The position numbers and the translations under genes were made by a program. The notes beneath the pieces are model-generated. The model searched no databases and was not told the origin of the DNA. It saw only the letters and a list, made by a program, of their open reading frames with translations. Positions 41,017-48,733 of a stretch of 52,098 nt of DNA are shown piece by piece. Source of the stretch: a virus; IMG/VR virus record IMGVR_UViG_3300025487_000013, positions 1-52,098 of that record. One strand, written 5' to 3'. Position 1 is the stretch's first letter; each line of letters starts with the position of its first letter.

Positions 41017-42366
41017 CTATACTAATGCAAAATCTAGGGCATTTAAGACAGCATTTTGGATATTTATTTTACCTTCCAAAACTTGTATCACTTGGTTATC
41101 AATACTGCGACTTAAGACTAAATGATGGATAATCACAGGCTTGGTTTGACCTTGGCGATGTACCCTGGCATTTGCTTGGATATAGTTTTCACTTGACCAT
41201 GGTAAATCATACCAAACCATCTGTGCCGTATCGGCTACATTACATTGTAAGTTAATTCCTATGCCGCCCGATTGTGGATGCGCCAACAACATCTTAATCT
41301 TACCTTGTCGCCAATCTTCTATCGTTTGTGGATTGCTATCTAATAATCTTGCATGGGAAAATTTTGCCTGTAATCCTGCAAGTGATGATTTATAATGGTA
41401 AAAGACTAATGTAGGTATGTTTTCATCTACAAGATCTTCCAAATAATCTAACTTAGCATCATGTTGTTTTAGCCATGTGCCGTCTTCTTTATAAAGTGAC
41501 CCTGAGGTAAACTGTAATAGCTTGTTTGTTAGAGCCGCGGCGGTGACTGCCGTAATGGTTTCTGCTTCAACTTCTAGCACCATGTCTTTACGTAATCGAT
41601 CATAAGCACTTCTTGTAGCTTGACCAATCTCGACCGTATGATATACCTTGGTGACTTCTGGGAGTGTAAGGTAATCCTCCGCCTTGAGTGAGAAGCATAT
41701 GTCTTTGATCTTGTCATTAATTACCTCATCCGCCTTGGGTATGATGCCCCACTTATAGATCACGCCCGTGTGCCTGTTACGTTCGATCGGCATCATGTAC
41801 TTGTCACGGAACTTAGTGAGTGATGTTTCTAATCTTTGGCCGAGATCTAATATGGCAACTTGTGACCATAGGTCTTGGTAACCTTGAGGTGTGGGTGTAC
41901 CTGTTAGAATGATACGGCGTTTGAATGTTTTAAGAAAAGGTTTAATCGCTTTGAATCTTTTTGTTGATGAGTCCTTGAAACGTGATGACTCATCGATGAC
42001 AAGATTATCAAACTTTGTCATGGGTATTTTTAACTCAGTTAACCACACTACATTTTCTAAATTGATGATGTATATATCGGCATCTTTTTGTACTGCCTCA
42101 ACACGTTCTTTTGGATTGCCTAATATCTTAGAGACGCGGAGGTGTTTGGTATGTTCCCATTTTGTTACTTCTTCTGACCATACTGATTCAGCAACTTTTT
42201 TAGGTGCTATGATGAGTGTGCGGCCTTTACATTGCTCTGCAATAATTGTGAGCGTTGTTGCGGTTTTACCAAGTCCCGGATTTAATAGTAATCCAATACA
42301 TGGAATGGATGATGCTTTATCTACAATATCTTTTTGATACTGATGTAAGTTATTTCTGTTCAGCAT
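41017..42366 (-). CDS. SNF2-type DEAD-like helicase
   Basis: 449 residues. Motif I NPGLGKTAT (29-37), motif II DESSRFK (125-131, DEAH variant), motif III LTGTPTPQG (154-162), motif VI QANARVHRQGQTKP near the C-terminus, as in SWI/SNF helicases. It would remodel DNA or replication intermediates. Overlaps the HNH-like gene by 17 bases. Its last codons GCA TTA GTA TAG are also the promoter core pointing to the next gene. Confidence 0.88.
   Translation of the reverse strand: MLNRNNLHQYQKDIVDKASSIPCIGLLLNPGLGKTATTLTIIAEQCKGRTLIIAPKKVAESVWSEEVTKWEHTKHLRVSKILGNPKERVEAVQKDADIYIINLENVVWLTELKIPMTKFDNLVIDESSRFKDSSTKRFKAIKPFLKTFKRRIILTGTPTPQGYQDLWSQVAILDLGQRLETSLTKFRDKYMMPIERNRHTGVIYKWGIIPKADEVINDKIKDICFSLKAEDYLTLPEVTKVYHTVEIGQATRSAYDRLRKDMVLEVEAETITAVTAAALTNKLLQFTSGSLYKEDGTWLKQHDAKLDYLEDLVDENIPTLVFYHYKSSLAGLQAKFSHARLLDSNPQTIEDWRQGKIKMLLAHPQSGGIGINLQCNVADTAQMVWYDLPWSSENYIQANARVHRQGQTKPVIIHHLVLSRSIDNQVIQVLEGKINIQNAVLNALDFALV
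41020..41028 (-). promoter_or_regulatory. Promoter core overlapping helicase stop
   Basis: TTTTGCATTAGTATAG on the - strand, 9 bases before the ATG of the region-4-like gene. The upstream element is poor (TGTCTTAA). Because these bases encode Ala-Leu-Val-stop of the helicase, protein and promoter constraints coincide. Confidence 0.45.
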
Positions 42367-42718
42367 GTAAGTGTTCCCATATCCAATCTGCTATTTTATA
42401 CATTTCTTCCATTGATGCATTATCTTTAATACGATTGGCTCTATATGATAAGAATGCCACATTACCTTTAACGTATCCTTTGTGTGGTAGTATGCGATCG
42501 AGTGTGGGTGCGTTTTCTTTCGTATTACCTTTACCTAAACCTGATTGTCCCCATTCAAATGGAATTTTAAATATTGGACATTCATTAGTTGCAATAGATT
42601 CCAAGTATTCCACGGTTAAATTAAACGGAAGATTATTTTTACGAGCGCGTGATTTTGCATTGTAATAAAATCTTTGTCTAATCTGTTTTTGCTTGGGTGA
42701 TAAATCTGATAAACGCAT
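42350..42718 (-). CDS. HNH-like small endonuclease
   Basis: 122 residues from ATG 42718 (GAGGAAGAGG upstream; a GTG start at 42733 is also possible). Contains CPIFKIPFEWG, APTLDRILPHKGYVKGN, VAFLSYRANRIKDNAS, the layout of a widespread small phage HNH family in which the first His is replaced (L-D-R-I). Activity is uncertain. Helicase and VRR-NUC genes are adjacent, consistent with a DNA-processing role. Confidence 0.68.
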   Translation of the reverse strand: MRLSDLSPKQKQIRQRFYYNAKSRARKNNLPFNLTVEYLESIATNECPIFKIPFEWGQSGLGKGNTKENAPTLDRILPHKGYVKGNVAFLSYRANRIKDNASMEEMYKIADWIWEHLHAEQK

Positions 42719-42962
42719 CGACCTCTTCCTCACTAAATATCACTGTTACGATGAACCCTTGTTTTTCCAGTAGTCGGAATACGACTAATTGTCTTGGAGA
42801 TAGTCGGCCGGACTTTGCCTTTAGTTCCACTAAGTATACTTTCCCCTTTAGGAATACGATTCTGTCTGGCACGCCGGTCACTGTGCTTATCCATTTGAAG
42901 CTTAAGCCCCCTGATTTTTCCACCGAGGTTTTCAAGTACTGTTCCAAGTGTTTTTCCAACAT
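42678..42962 (-). CDS. VRR-NUC domain nuclease
   Basis: 94 residues forming one VRR-NUC domain: GVPDRIVFLKGKVYLVELKAKSGRLSPRQ with D33, E47 and K49, then a helix and strand GFIVTVIFSEEEVDAF. This family acts as a Holliday junction or structure-specific nuclease, as in other phages. It is translated from a frame overlapping 230 bases with the 3' part of the metallopeptidase-like gene. Weak SD sequence. Confidence 0.85.
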   Translation of the reverse strand: MLEKHLEQYLKTSVEKSGGLSFKWISTVTGVPDRIVFLKGKVYLVELKAKSGRLSPRQLVVFRLLEKQGFIVTVIFSEEEVDAFIRFITQAKTD

Positions 42963-43356
42963 GTTTTTCCTTTTCTATAACGCAAGCTTTAAATATTTGA
43001 CGAACGATTGATTCGGTAAGGTACGCTCGAGTCTCTTCTGTGAGTATCTCTTCTTCTTCAATGTACTCACTAAGACGTTCAATGATGTGCACTGTCTCAT
43101 GTGCAATTGTTGCCACCATTTCTTCTACACTATCTTTCATATCATCTAAATTAAATACTGCGATGATGACACCTTTTTTACCTTCGCCAATGTAATGAAC
43201 CTCGGCTACACCTAACTGAAGTGCCTTAATATCTACGTTGGTCATCTTTTGATCAATGAGTATCTCTTGGAATTGTTCGTCGTTAAAACATAACTTTACG
43301 CAACGAGGAAAAAATCCCAGATCAACATTGTAATAACTATACTTTTTTGTTTTCAT
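42733..43356 (-). CDS. HExxH zinc metallopeptidase-like protein
   Basis: 207 residues from ATG 43356, with perfect AGGAGG upstream. ATIAHETVHIIERL (H86, E87, H90) is a zincin-type active site; a downstream Glu-rich helix (SEYIEEEEILTEETRAYLTE) may give the third ligand. The residues after about 131 are read out of frame through the VRR-NUC gene and are very basic. The true C-terminus may be less meaningful than the catalytic part. Target unknown. Confidence 0.65.
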   Translation of the reverse strand: MKTKKYSYYNVDLGFFPRCVKLCFNDEQFQEILIDQKMTNVDIKALQLGVAEVHYIGEGKKGVIIAVFNLDDMKDSVEEMVATIAHETVHIIERLSEYIEEEEILTEETRAYLTESIVRQIFKACVIEKEKHVGKTLGTVLENLGGKIRGLKLQMDKHSDRRARQNRIPKGESILSGTKGKVRPTISKTISRIPTTGKTRVHRNSDI

Positions 43357-43840
43357 CCAGTAACCTCCTGTGTCCTTCGTCAATGGGTTCACCCACCCAA
43401 TCAATGAGTGCGGTCGTCATCTCTACATCATTCAACCATTTCTCAAATACTAAGAACGCGCCACCACCATCTTTGGATTGTAGACTGTGGGGCTCTCCCA
43501 TATAACCCGCTGATGTTGATGTGCCGAATAATGCGTGCATGCCCGTTGTTGGATTTTCTTTTTGCAGTGTGTTCCAGTACTCCGTCTTCTTAAAATCATC
43601 ATGCTCTAAACCTAACTGCAAATAGCCTGTGACATACGTCGCACAACTCTCAACGTTTGGATGTGAGTGTTTAGGCACATTTACATTTGGTTTAACTGTG
43701 ATCAATAATACTTGATAGCGTTTATCTCTAAATATGCAGAGTGAGTGCGTGGTGTCTGTAAAATATACCGCATTCTTAAATGGTGGCTTAAAGGGTCGTT
43801 TGTTTTCAAACCACCATTTCCTGAATTGATCAACCTGCAT
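43337..43840 (-). CDS. Cupin-like protein (tentative)
   Basis: 167 residues. KPNVNVPKHSHPNVESCATYVTG has the H-x-H...E layout of cupin motif 1, and GEPHSLQSKDGGGAFLVFEKWL could be motif 2. If so, a metal-binding beta-barrel with unknown small-molecule ligand. Overlaps the next gene by 20 bases and starts in the last codons of the previous gene (ATGCAGG...). Without a search this stays tentative. Confidence 0.5.
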   Translation of the reverse strand: MQVDQFRKWWFENKRPFKPPFKNAVYFTDTTHSLCIFRDKRYQVLLITVKPNVNVPKHSHPNVESCATYVTGYLQLGLEHDDFKKTEYWNTLQKENPTTGMHALFGTSTSAGYMGEPHSLQSKDGGGAFLVFEKWLNDVEMTTALIDWVGEPIDEGHRRLLDENKKV

Positions 43841-44090
43841 GTTTTAGTATCTCCTTTAAATCTCGTTGTGCTGTTTCATCAATAAATGATGATGGTAATG
43901 TGGGTGAAAGAAACCGTTGTATCGCGGCGTGAAATGGGTAATTATAAGTATCCCATTCGCGATCGATCTCGGTATTAAGTATTTTTTCACGGTGCGTGGG
44001 TGTCCACCCTGTCACAATGATTGTCCACTTATCTTTCCTCGATATCTCGATCGCAATGTTCCTGTGTGCATTCATCAGTACTCTCGCCAT
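43830..44090 (-). CDS. Hypothetical protein
   Basis: 86 residues from ATG 44090, AAGGAG upstream. Predicted alpha/beta: NAHRNIAIEISRKDKWTIIVTGWTPTHRE, YNYPFHAAIQRFL, QRDLKEILKHA. No family recognised. Start region overlaps with the small membrane protein gene in another frame. Confidence 0.5.
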   Translation of the reverse strand: MARVLMNAHRNIAIEISRKDKWTIIVTGWTPTHREKILNTEIDREWDTYNYPFHAAIQRFLSPTLPSSFIDETAQRDLKEILKHAG

Positions 44091-44187
44091 CTCCAAACTC
44101 CTTATGTAAAATCCATCCTGCTACAAACCCAATAAATGCAAACATCAACATGACCAGTGGATAAAATATGCTAAATAAATTAATCAT
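44029..44187 (-). CDS. Small single-pass membrane protein
   Basis: 52 residues. Hydrophobic helix (SIFYPLVMLMFAFIGFVAGWIL), then an acidic soluble tail with two Cys (DECTQEHC). Starts in the end of the acidic gene upstream (GATGATTAA) and overlaps the 44090 gene by 62 bases. Size and topology are typical of phage membrane micro-proteins. Confidence 0.55.
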   Translation of the reverse strand: MINLFSIFYPLVMLMFAFIGFVAGWILHKEFGDGESTDECTQEHCDRDIEER

Positions 44188-44488
44188 CAAACTCTTCGTC
44201 GTTTTCCTCTTCGTCTAATTCAGCAATCTCATTTGTCTTTTTAAAATGACGCTGCAGATTATTCATCGTAATGAAACGCCACAACATAGACGGCTCGGTC
44301 GCGGAGTTTAGCGCCACCATGACCAATTTAAAAATGAGTGTGGTTTCGTATGCAGTAATATCGCGTTCTGGATCAAGTTCATAGTAATAACCACTATCAT
44401 CAATTTCTATTTTAAGTTTTAAAATGGTAGAAGGTTTCATTTTGATATCTTCTAACAAATTATTTATCATCTCTTCTTTAGTTGCCAT
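44180..44488 (-). CDS. Hypothetical acidic protein
   Basis: 102 residues from ATG 44488 (GGAG upstream; an earlier ATG four codons before lies within the binding site). Helical, with Trp-containing centre (PSMLWRFITMNNLQRHF) and very acidic C-terminus (ELDEEENDEEFDD). No family recognised; acidic tails occur in DNA-mimic or SSB-interaction proteins, but that is speculation. Confidence 0.55.
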   Translation of the reverse strand: MATKEEMINNLLEDIKMKPSTILKLKIEIDDSGYYYELDPERDITAYETTLIFKLVMVALNSATEPSMLWRFITMNNLQRHFKKTNEIAELDEEENDEEFDD

Positions 44489-44615
44489 TGTCATCTCCAT
44501 ATTTATAATTTATATCTTGTATTGTTTCAATAAGGACGACAACAATAAAACCAATCCACCATTTATAGTTAGCGTCAAAATGATATAGCAAAAAAGCGGT
44601 TAAAAAATCTAGCAT
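44478..44615 (-). CDS. Small membrane protein coupled to the primase gene
   Basis: 45 residues: DFLTAFLLYHFDAN, then a membrane segment KWWIGFIVVVLIETI and a charged end. Its start overlaps the primase-helicase stop (TAATG), so translation is coupled. AAGGAGC lies upstream. No family recognised. Confidence 0.5.
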   Translation of the reverse strand: MLDFLTAFLLYHFDANYKWWIGFIVVVLIETIQDINYKYGDDNGN

Positions 44616-46939
44616 TAAAATGCTCCTTCTTCAAATGTAATAACACTATTAATATATTTCTGTGCCTCGTCATTAAGTCTAATGCCCATGTAAACATGGT
44701 CTCGTTTTCCATCTTGGCGTAGTAGTCCGACTTCAATACGATGTTCTTGCGTTGCTGCCAAGAATCGACGCTTGAATGAAAACTCAGTACCTGGTGGCAA
44801 TTTCTTTTTAATCGCCCAACGTGAGTAGCATGTAAACACATCATCTTTGGATACCGATGCCGTTGGATCAAATACTAATGCATCTTCTACAAATAAACCA
44901 ATAGGGTTACCCAATTCAGTCATCAAATCTAAATAAGATGCGCCCGATTTAGGTTGTACAAAATATCCACCACGTGCTAATCGTCTTTGCAATCCTTCCA
45001 TCGCCCAATTAAAGATACCAGAAAGCTCTGATTCTAATTTGTGAGCTAACTCTGTGTCCTCTTTATTGTAGAAGGATTTAGTCATTTTTAATACCACCAT
45101 TCGTCCTGTGAGCGCGTTTGAGTTTTCCGTGAGCTGTAAGACTTCATTGGAGTATATGACAATTCGTGTGGGCAAGTAACCATTCCAAGCTTCTTTGTTC
45201 TTCCTATTAACAGTAATGGTATCACCACCAACGATACGAAGGAGTTGAGACACAACAGCATTACGATTCCTCTCGGGTGCCCTGGCATCAGTAAAGCTAG
45301 CAAGAAGCTTGCCAAGCCAAGGCTGTAAACCAAAGCTATCACATAGTTCACCCAACTCGGGAGCCACAGTGTTGTGTTGTCCGAGGAGAGACACGAGCAC
45401 CTTGTTGATCGTTCCCTTGCCTGATCTTCTAGGGCCAATGATGTTAAAAAACTTTTGTTGACGTGTGTCCCCGCTGAGGATGTAGCCGAACATTTCTTGT
45501 AAGGTTTCGATGGATTCATTGTCGTCCTCCCATACTGATTTTAAAAAATTCATCCACGTTGGACATGATGCTGATTCATCATACATAAACGCAAGTGAGT
45601 TCTGTGTAAAGAACCCTAATGAATGTGGGATCATCACATTATCTTCAACGTGGAATATACCATTTTGCAACGAGATTAATTTAGATGCCGGTGGTTTATT
45701 GGCACGATGCTGCATTAACCATATCGGCGGTTTTGTATTTGGGTGATTGGGTAAGTGCGTAATCGATTTGATCGCGTCCAATGCAGCCGAGACACTGGCC
45801 GGTGTTGGATTGAATGGTAAGATGTTTTGTTTACGATCAAGCTTTTTACACTTATCTAAAAACTTATAAAGATCAGCGCGAACAGTTAGTTCTTCTATGA
45901 TCTCGTAATGTGTGCCTACATAAATATAAAAGTCATCGGCATAATGTACTAACTTATATCCTTCTTCCGATGAGTAAAAGTTATCGAGGAATACTCGAGC
46001 GTGCGCCATCACGTTGTTGTCTAAAATCGTGTCCCCGTTGGCGAGCGCTTGCTTTAGTAATTGCTGATTCACTTCAAACACGAGTGAACGCAACGTGGCA
46101 CCGCTGCCTTTAAATGTTTTCCATTTGGATTCGCAAGAGTTAAGCCCTGTCGATTGATACTTATGTGACTGAGATGACCAACGATCCCACAACTCACACC
46201 ATTCAATGTCACCTTGACCTTGATGATGAAGAATCGCACCAATCTTTAACCACTCTGCATAGCCTGTATCGGGTGAGTAGTGCGGTAGGATTTCCGATTC
46301 TACTTTGGCAATATCATATCCTTCTAATGGCGGTGTGTAATCTGAGAATGCGTCACCTGTTTTGGTAAGTTGTCTCGGTGGCACTATGGACGTTACGTCT
46401 TGTTCTTGGGTTGGGATTGTGCCTGAGATGTGATGACCCGTCACGGTAAAGTAACGTGAGTGCGGATATACTTCTAATCCGATCGAGTGATCGACGTGTG
46501 CAGATGGAAGTGTGGCGCGTGTAAATATCTTGACACCAGTGCCAGAGGGTGAGACTTCCATATACCCGTTGAGTCGCGTCGCAATTTGGGCGGATGCGTC
46601 GTTGATGAATTCGTGTGTGGTCGGATCTAAGCAGTCGTCTAAGTCTATGCCAACGAGGTTGTCATCTTTAGAAAAGACGAAACCGATGCCATCAAACTTG
46701 CCTGGGTTGGAGTTGTATGCGTGTTCGACAGTCATGAAGTCTGTCCATTGTTCTACATTGGTTGATGAGGCAGATTGGCCGTTTGGTTGTACGGGCATCT
46801 TTGACCATCGTGGTGCATTTTCATCGCCCATCTGAACCATGCGCCATAATACCCAACGCGGTATCGTTTTGAGTTCGAGTGGAATGTTTGCCATATTAAC
46901 GGGCAAGCATTGTGGTTTATTGTTGGTGGTGTTTTCCAT
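44615..46939 (-). CDS. Primase-polymerase with SF3 helicase
   Basis: 774 residues in three parts. Residues 25-175: primase-polymerase-like domain with VGIDLDDC (metal acids D99, D101, D102), EVSPSGTGVKIF and RYFTVTGHH. Residues about 215-290: PriCT-like helical domain (YAEWLKIGAILHHQG). Residues about 470-700: SF3/D5-type helicase with Walker A GPRRSGKGT (about 500) and TDARAPER, IYSNEVLQL. Similar architecture to the NrS-1 phage enzyme, which can start DNA synthesis de novo. It lies next to the proposed origin, which fits an initiator role. Confidence 0.88.
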   Translation of the reverse strand: MENTTNNKPQCLPVNMANIPLELKTIPRWVLWRMVQMGDENAPRWSKMPVQPNGQSASSTNVEQWTDFMTVEHAYNSNPGKFDGIGFVFSKDDNLVGIDLDDCLDPTTHEFINDASAQIATRLNGYMEVSPSGTGVKIFTRATLPSAHVDHSIGLEVYPHSRYFTVTGHHISGTIPTQEQDVTSIVPPRQLTKTGDAFSDYTPPLEGYDIAKVESEILPHYSPDTGYAEWLKIGAILHHQGQGDIEWCELWDRWSSQSHKYQSTGLNSCESKWKTFKGSGATLRSLVFEVNQQLLKQALANGDTILDNNVMAHARVFLDNFYSSEEGYKLVHYADDFYIYVGTHYEIIEELTVRADLYKFLDKCKKLDRKQNILPFNPTPASVSAALDAIKSITHLPNHPNTKPPIWLMQHRANKPPASKLISLQNGIFHVEDNVMIPHSLGFFTQNSLAFMYDESASCPTWMNFLKSVWEDDNESIETLQEMFGYILSGDTRQQKFFNIIGPRRSGKGTINKVLVSLLGQHNTVAPELGELCDSFGLQPWLGKLLASFTDARAPERNRNAVVSQLLRIVGGDTITVNRKNKEAWNGYLPTRIVIYSNEVLQLTENSNALTGRMVVLKMTKSFYNKEDTELAHKLESELSGIFNWAMEGLQRRLARGGYFVQPKSGASYLDLMTELGNPIGLFVEDALVFDPTASVSKDDVFTCYSRWAIKKKLPPGTEFSFKRRFLAATQEHRIEVGLLRQDGKRDHVYMGIRLNDEAQKYINSVITFEEGAF

Positions 46940-46948
46940 ATTCGTCCT

Positions 46949-46957
46949 AACTAATGC
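46949..46957 (-). promoter_or_regulatory. Promoter core variant before the primase gene
   Basis: AAATTTGCATTAGTTAGGACGAATATG on the - strand: core GCATTAGTT (last base T), then AGGACG as binding site and the primase ATG. No GGGCG element upstream; the position lies in AT-rich DNA. Confidence 0.42.
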
Positions 46958-47025
46958 AAATTTTATACAAAATTATAAATATATTTTTTCTTGTGTGTCA
47001 AATGATGCTGTAAGTCCTTGATTTA

Positions 47026-47261
47026 TAACACATTGTCACACTTCTTTTGAGCTAAGTGCTTGATTATAAAGGATTGTTACAATTTGTAACAATTTTGTGT
47101 CACACTTTGACCCTCTGTAACCCATTGATTTTAAACAAGTTGTCACACTTGTCACACTTCTTTGTCTTATATTCTTTTTTAAAATAAAATAAAATAAAAT
47201 ATAGAGGCAGGGTAATGTGCGTTTTAAGTGTGACAAGTGTGACAAGTGTGACAATGTGTTA
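47026..47261. repeat. TTGTCACACTT iteron array and inverted repeats, candidate replication origin
   Basis: TTGTCACACTT or its close form occurs at 47033, 47098 (TGTCACACTT), 47140 and 47149, and the reverse AAGTGTGACAA at 47226, 47235 and 47244; within the two clusters the spacing is exactly 9 bases. The outer copies extend to a perfect 18-bp inverted repeat (47026-47043 and 47244-47261). Between are a palindrome (47073-47093, 10-bp arms), and an AAAAT-type run at 47181-47200. The arrangement is what plasmid and phage origins with initiator iterons look like. It adjoins the primase-helicase gene. The bases outside these repeats in 46958-47273 hold nothing else that I can name. Confidence 0.65.
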
Positions 47262-47273
47262 ATAATCAATGAG

Positions 47274-47387
47274 TTACAAATAGCAAATGATGTAATCATA
47301 GGCAATTCTGCCAAAAAAGTAAGCAGATAAGATAATTACGTACCATTTTGCAACTTGCCACCATGTCTTTTCATCATTAAAGTTCAA
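47274..47387 (-). CDS. Possible small membrane protein
   Basis: 37 residues with TTG start at 47387, seven bases after AAGGGG: DEKTWWQVAKWYVIILSAYFFGRIAYDYI, one membrane helix with aromatic flanks. It overlaps the upstream gene end and stops before the iteron array. Weak start and small size make it tentative. Confidence 0.35.
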   Translation of the reverse strand: MNFNDEKTWWQVAKWYVIILSAYFFGRIAYDYIICYL

Positions 47388-47637
47388 TTGAGTACCCCTT
47401 ATTTTTCATCATGTGATATGCCCATTTTCTAAAAGCAATACGATTCTCTTCTGTTTGTGCATCGCGATCGTCCCATACTGCTTCTAAGATAAAATTGCCT
47501 GCGCTATTATGAAAGTCTATCTTTTTAAAATTACCCTCTTTGTCAAAGACATCTGTAGGCAGTGCTAATCCTTTTTCCGATGCCAATTCTTTTTCTATGT
47601 CTTTAGTACGACGTTTTAATTCTATGATGTTAGTCAT
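47377..47637 (-). CDS. Hypothetical protein
   Basis: 86 residues from ATG 47637 with GGAGG upstream (an earlier TTG/Met region lies inside the sigma gene). N-terminal coiled coil (IIELKRRTKDIEKELASEKG), then FDKEGNFKKIDFHNSAGNFILEAVWDDRD and a helical end. No family recognised. Overlaps the sigma gene by 8 bases. Confidence 0.58.
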   Translation of the reverse strand: MTNIIELKRRTKDIEKELASEKGLALPTDVFDKEGNFKKIDFHNSAGNFILEAVWDDRDAQTEENRIAFRKWAYHMMKNKGYSIEL

Positions 47638-48211
47638 CTTGTTCCTCCAAAAATCTTTCTTCATTTAAATGTTCGAGTGATACGGGTTCACGTGTGAGAT
47701 AAGATTGAAGCAGTCTCACTCTTTCCTCATCGACACCCATCATTGTGGCTACTTCACTTATTTTTGGTTTGCGACCTAAAACTTGTGATAAAGCACGTTC
47801 ATTATAATTCATTTTCTTGACTGCTTCCATAATATTTACGGGCAGTCGTATGAGGTTAGCCGTATTGTCAAGCTCTCGACGAACACCTTTTTCAATAAAT
47901 GATCTGGCATAGGTTGCAAAGCGTGCGTTGTTTGTAGGTGTCCACCGACGTGCTGCAATAGTGAGTTGTTCATTACCCATGGCAAGTAGATCTTCAAGTG
48001 GCATGCGACTATATTTCCACGCTGTCATTTTGCGTACGATGTAAACGACAAATCTCAAATTGTGCTTAATCAATTTGTCCAGGGCTTTTTGGTCACCCTC
48101 TGCAATACGATAAGCAAGGCGGTGCTCTTCTTCCGTAGGTAAGATGTCTACCCCATAGAGCGATTGTAAGTAGTCGGTGAGTATATCATTGGGTTGATAA
48201 TCTTCTGTCAA
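47630..48211 (-). CDS. Sigma-70-family factor lacking region 4
   Basis: 193 residues. Region 1.2 (about 9-38), regions 2.1-2.4 (about 43-124: KHNLRFVVYIVRKMT, LEDLLAMGNEQL, ARFATYARSFIEKGVRREL), region 3 (LIRLPVNIMEAVKKMN to GRKPKISEVATMMGVDEERVRLL) and the 3.2-like REPVSLEHLNEE; it ends there. Compared with E. coli RpoD, the melting residues W433/W434 are Ser/Phe and the -10 readers Q437/T440 are Lys/Arg, so altered -10 recognition is expected. It probably directs RNA polymerase to the phage promoters with the GCATTAGTA core. Confidence 0.87.
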   Translation of the reverse strand: MTEDYQPNDILTDYLQSLYGVDILPTEEEHRLAYRIAEGDQKALDKLIKHNLRFVVYIVRKMTAWKYSRMPLEDLLAMGNEQLTIAARRWTPTNNARFATYARSFIEKGVRRELDNTANLIRLPVNIMEAVKKMNYNERALSQVLGRKPKISEVATMMGVDEERVRLLQSYLTREPVSLEHLNEERFLEEQDD

Positions 48212-48390
48212 AATGGGGGATCTCCTAAGTTGAGTGAAAGTAATTGCTGAAATGGGTGTGGTGGTTTAGGAAGATTTAATTTGGTGATGGTGTATCCTTG
48301 ACATAAAAACTTTTCTGCAAACTCCATAGAATAAAACCGACGAATTGCTTCGCCGGTTTCATCTCGTAGTTCGTATGCGGGTTGTTTCAT
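48208..48390 (-). CDS. Hypothetical small protein
   Basis: 60 residues: YELRDETGEAIRRFYSMEFAEKFLCQGYTI followed by a Pro-rich end (LNLPKPPHPF). The first half fits a small alpha/beta module. Coupled on both sides (TAATG upstream, ATGA overlap with the sigma gene). No family recognised. Confidence 0.52.
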   Translation of the reverse strand: MKQPAYELRDETGEAIRRFYSMEFAEKFLCQGYTITKLNLPKPPHPFQQLLSLNLGDPPF

Positions 48391-48671
48391 TAAACGTGTA
48401 GTGTTAAAGGTTTAACGACAACGGCATTGACTGTTTTGACTTCGGTCACAGATGATACAAAGTCATCGTCACCTAATTCACGCACAAGCGTTGGACTAAT
48501 TGCCGCGCGATCAAACTGTTGCACATTGACTTGGAATAAGTTGCCATCATACTTACCCACACCTCTGGCAATCAAAGCATCTTTTAATTTACGTGCAGAT
48601 GCTTCAAGGTCTTTGATCTGTTTATCGATCATGCCTAAAGTGTCAATGGTTTTAACTAAATCGTCATTCAT
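48390..48671 (-). CDS. Small conserved phage protein with coiled coil
   Basis: 93 residues. First about 40 residues form a coiled coil (DTLGMIDKQIKDLEASARKLKDALIARG), then GKYDGNLFQVNVQQFDRAAISPTLVRELGDDDF and a beta end. This layout recurs in early-region phage proteins of unknown role. AAGGAG precedes the ATG and a strong sigma-70 promoter lies 35 bases upstream; early expression is likely. Confidence 0.68.
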   Translation of the reverse strand: MNDDLVKTIDTLGMIDKQIKDLEASARKLKDALIARGVGKYDGNLFQVNVQQFDRAAISPTLVRELGDDDFVSSVTEVKTVNAVVVKPLTLHV

Positions 48672-48705
48672 TTTATTCTCCTTGGTGGTTAAAGTTGCAA
48701 GATCT

Positions 48706-48733
48706 ATTATAGACCATTATTAGCATCAGTCAA
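48706..48733 (-). promoter_or_regulatory. Strong sigma-70 promoter
   Basis: On the - strand TTGACT (48733-48728), 16 bases, TATAAT (48711-48706), 35 bases before the ATG at 48671. It reads into the operon with the sigma factor, so host polymerase should make the phage sigma early. Overlaps the end of the upstream gene. Confidence 0.78.

Noticed and set aside
44873-44881. GCATTAGTA core inside the primase gene
   Set aside because: Encodes Ala-Leu-Val in frame, lacks the GGGCG element at the fixed distance and does not precede a gene start; probably chance.
45088-45519. 143-residue frame within the primase-helicase gene, same strand
   Set aside because: Out-of-frame shadow of the helicase domain coding sequence; no binding site, odd composition.
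47036-47314. 92-residue reading frame on the - strand across the iteron array
   Set aside because: Its protein is a by-product of the repeated TGTGACAAG sequence (HLSHLSHLK), it has no binding site, and the inverted repeats explain the DNA better.
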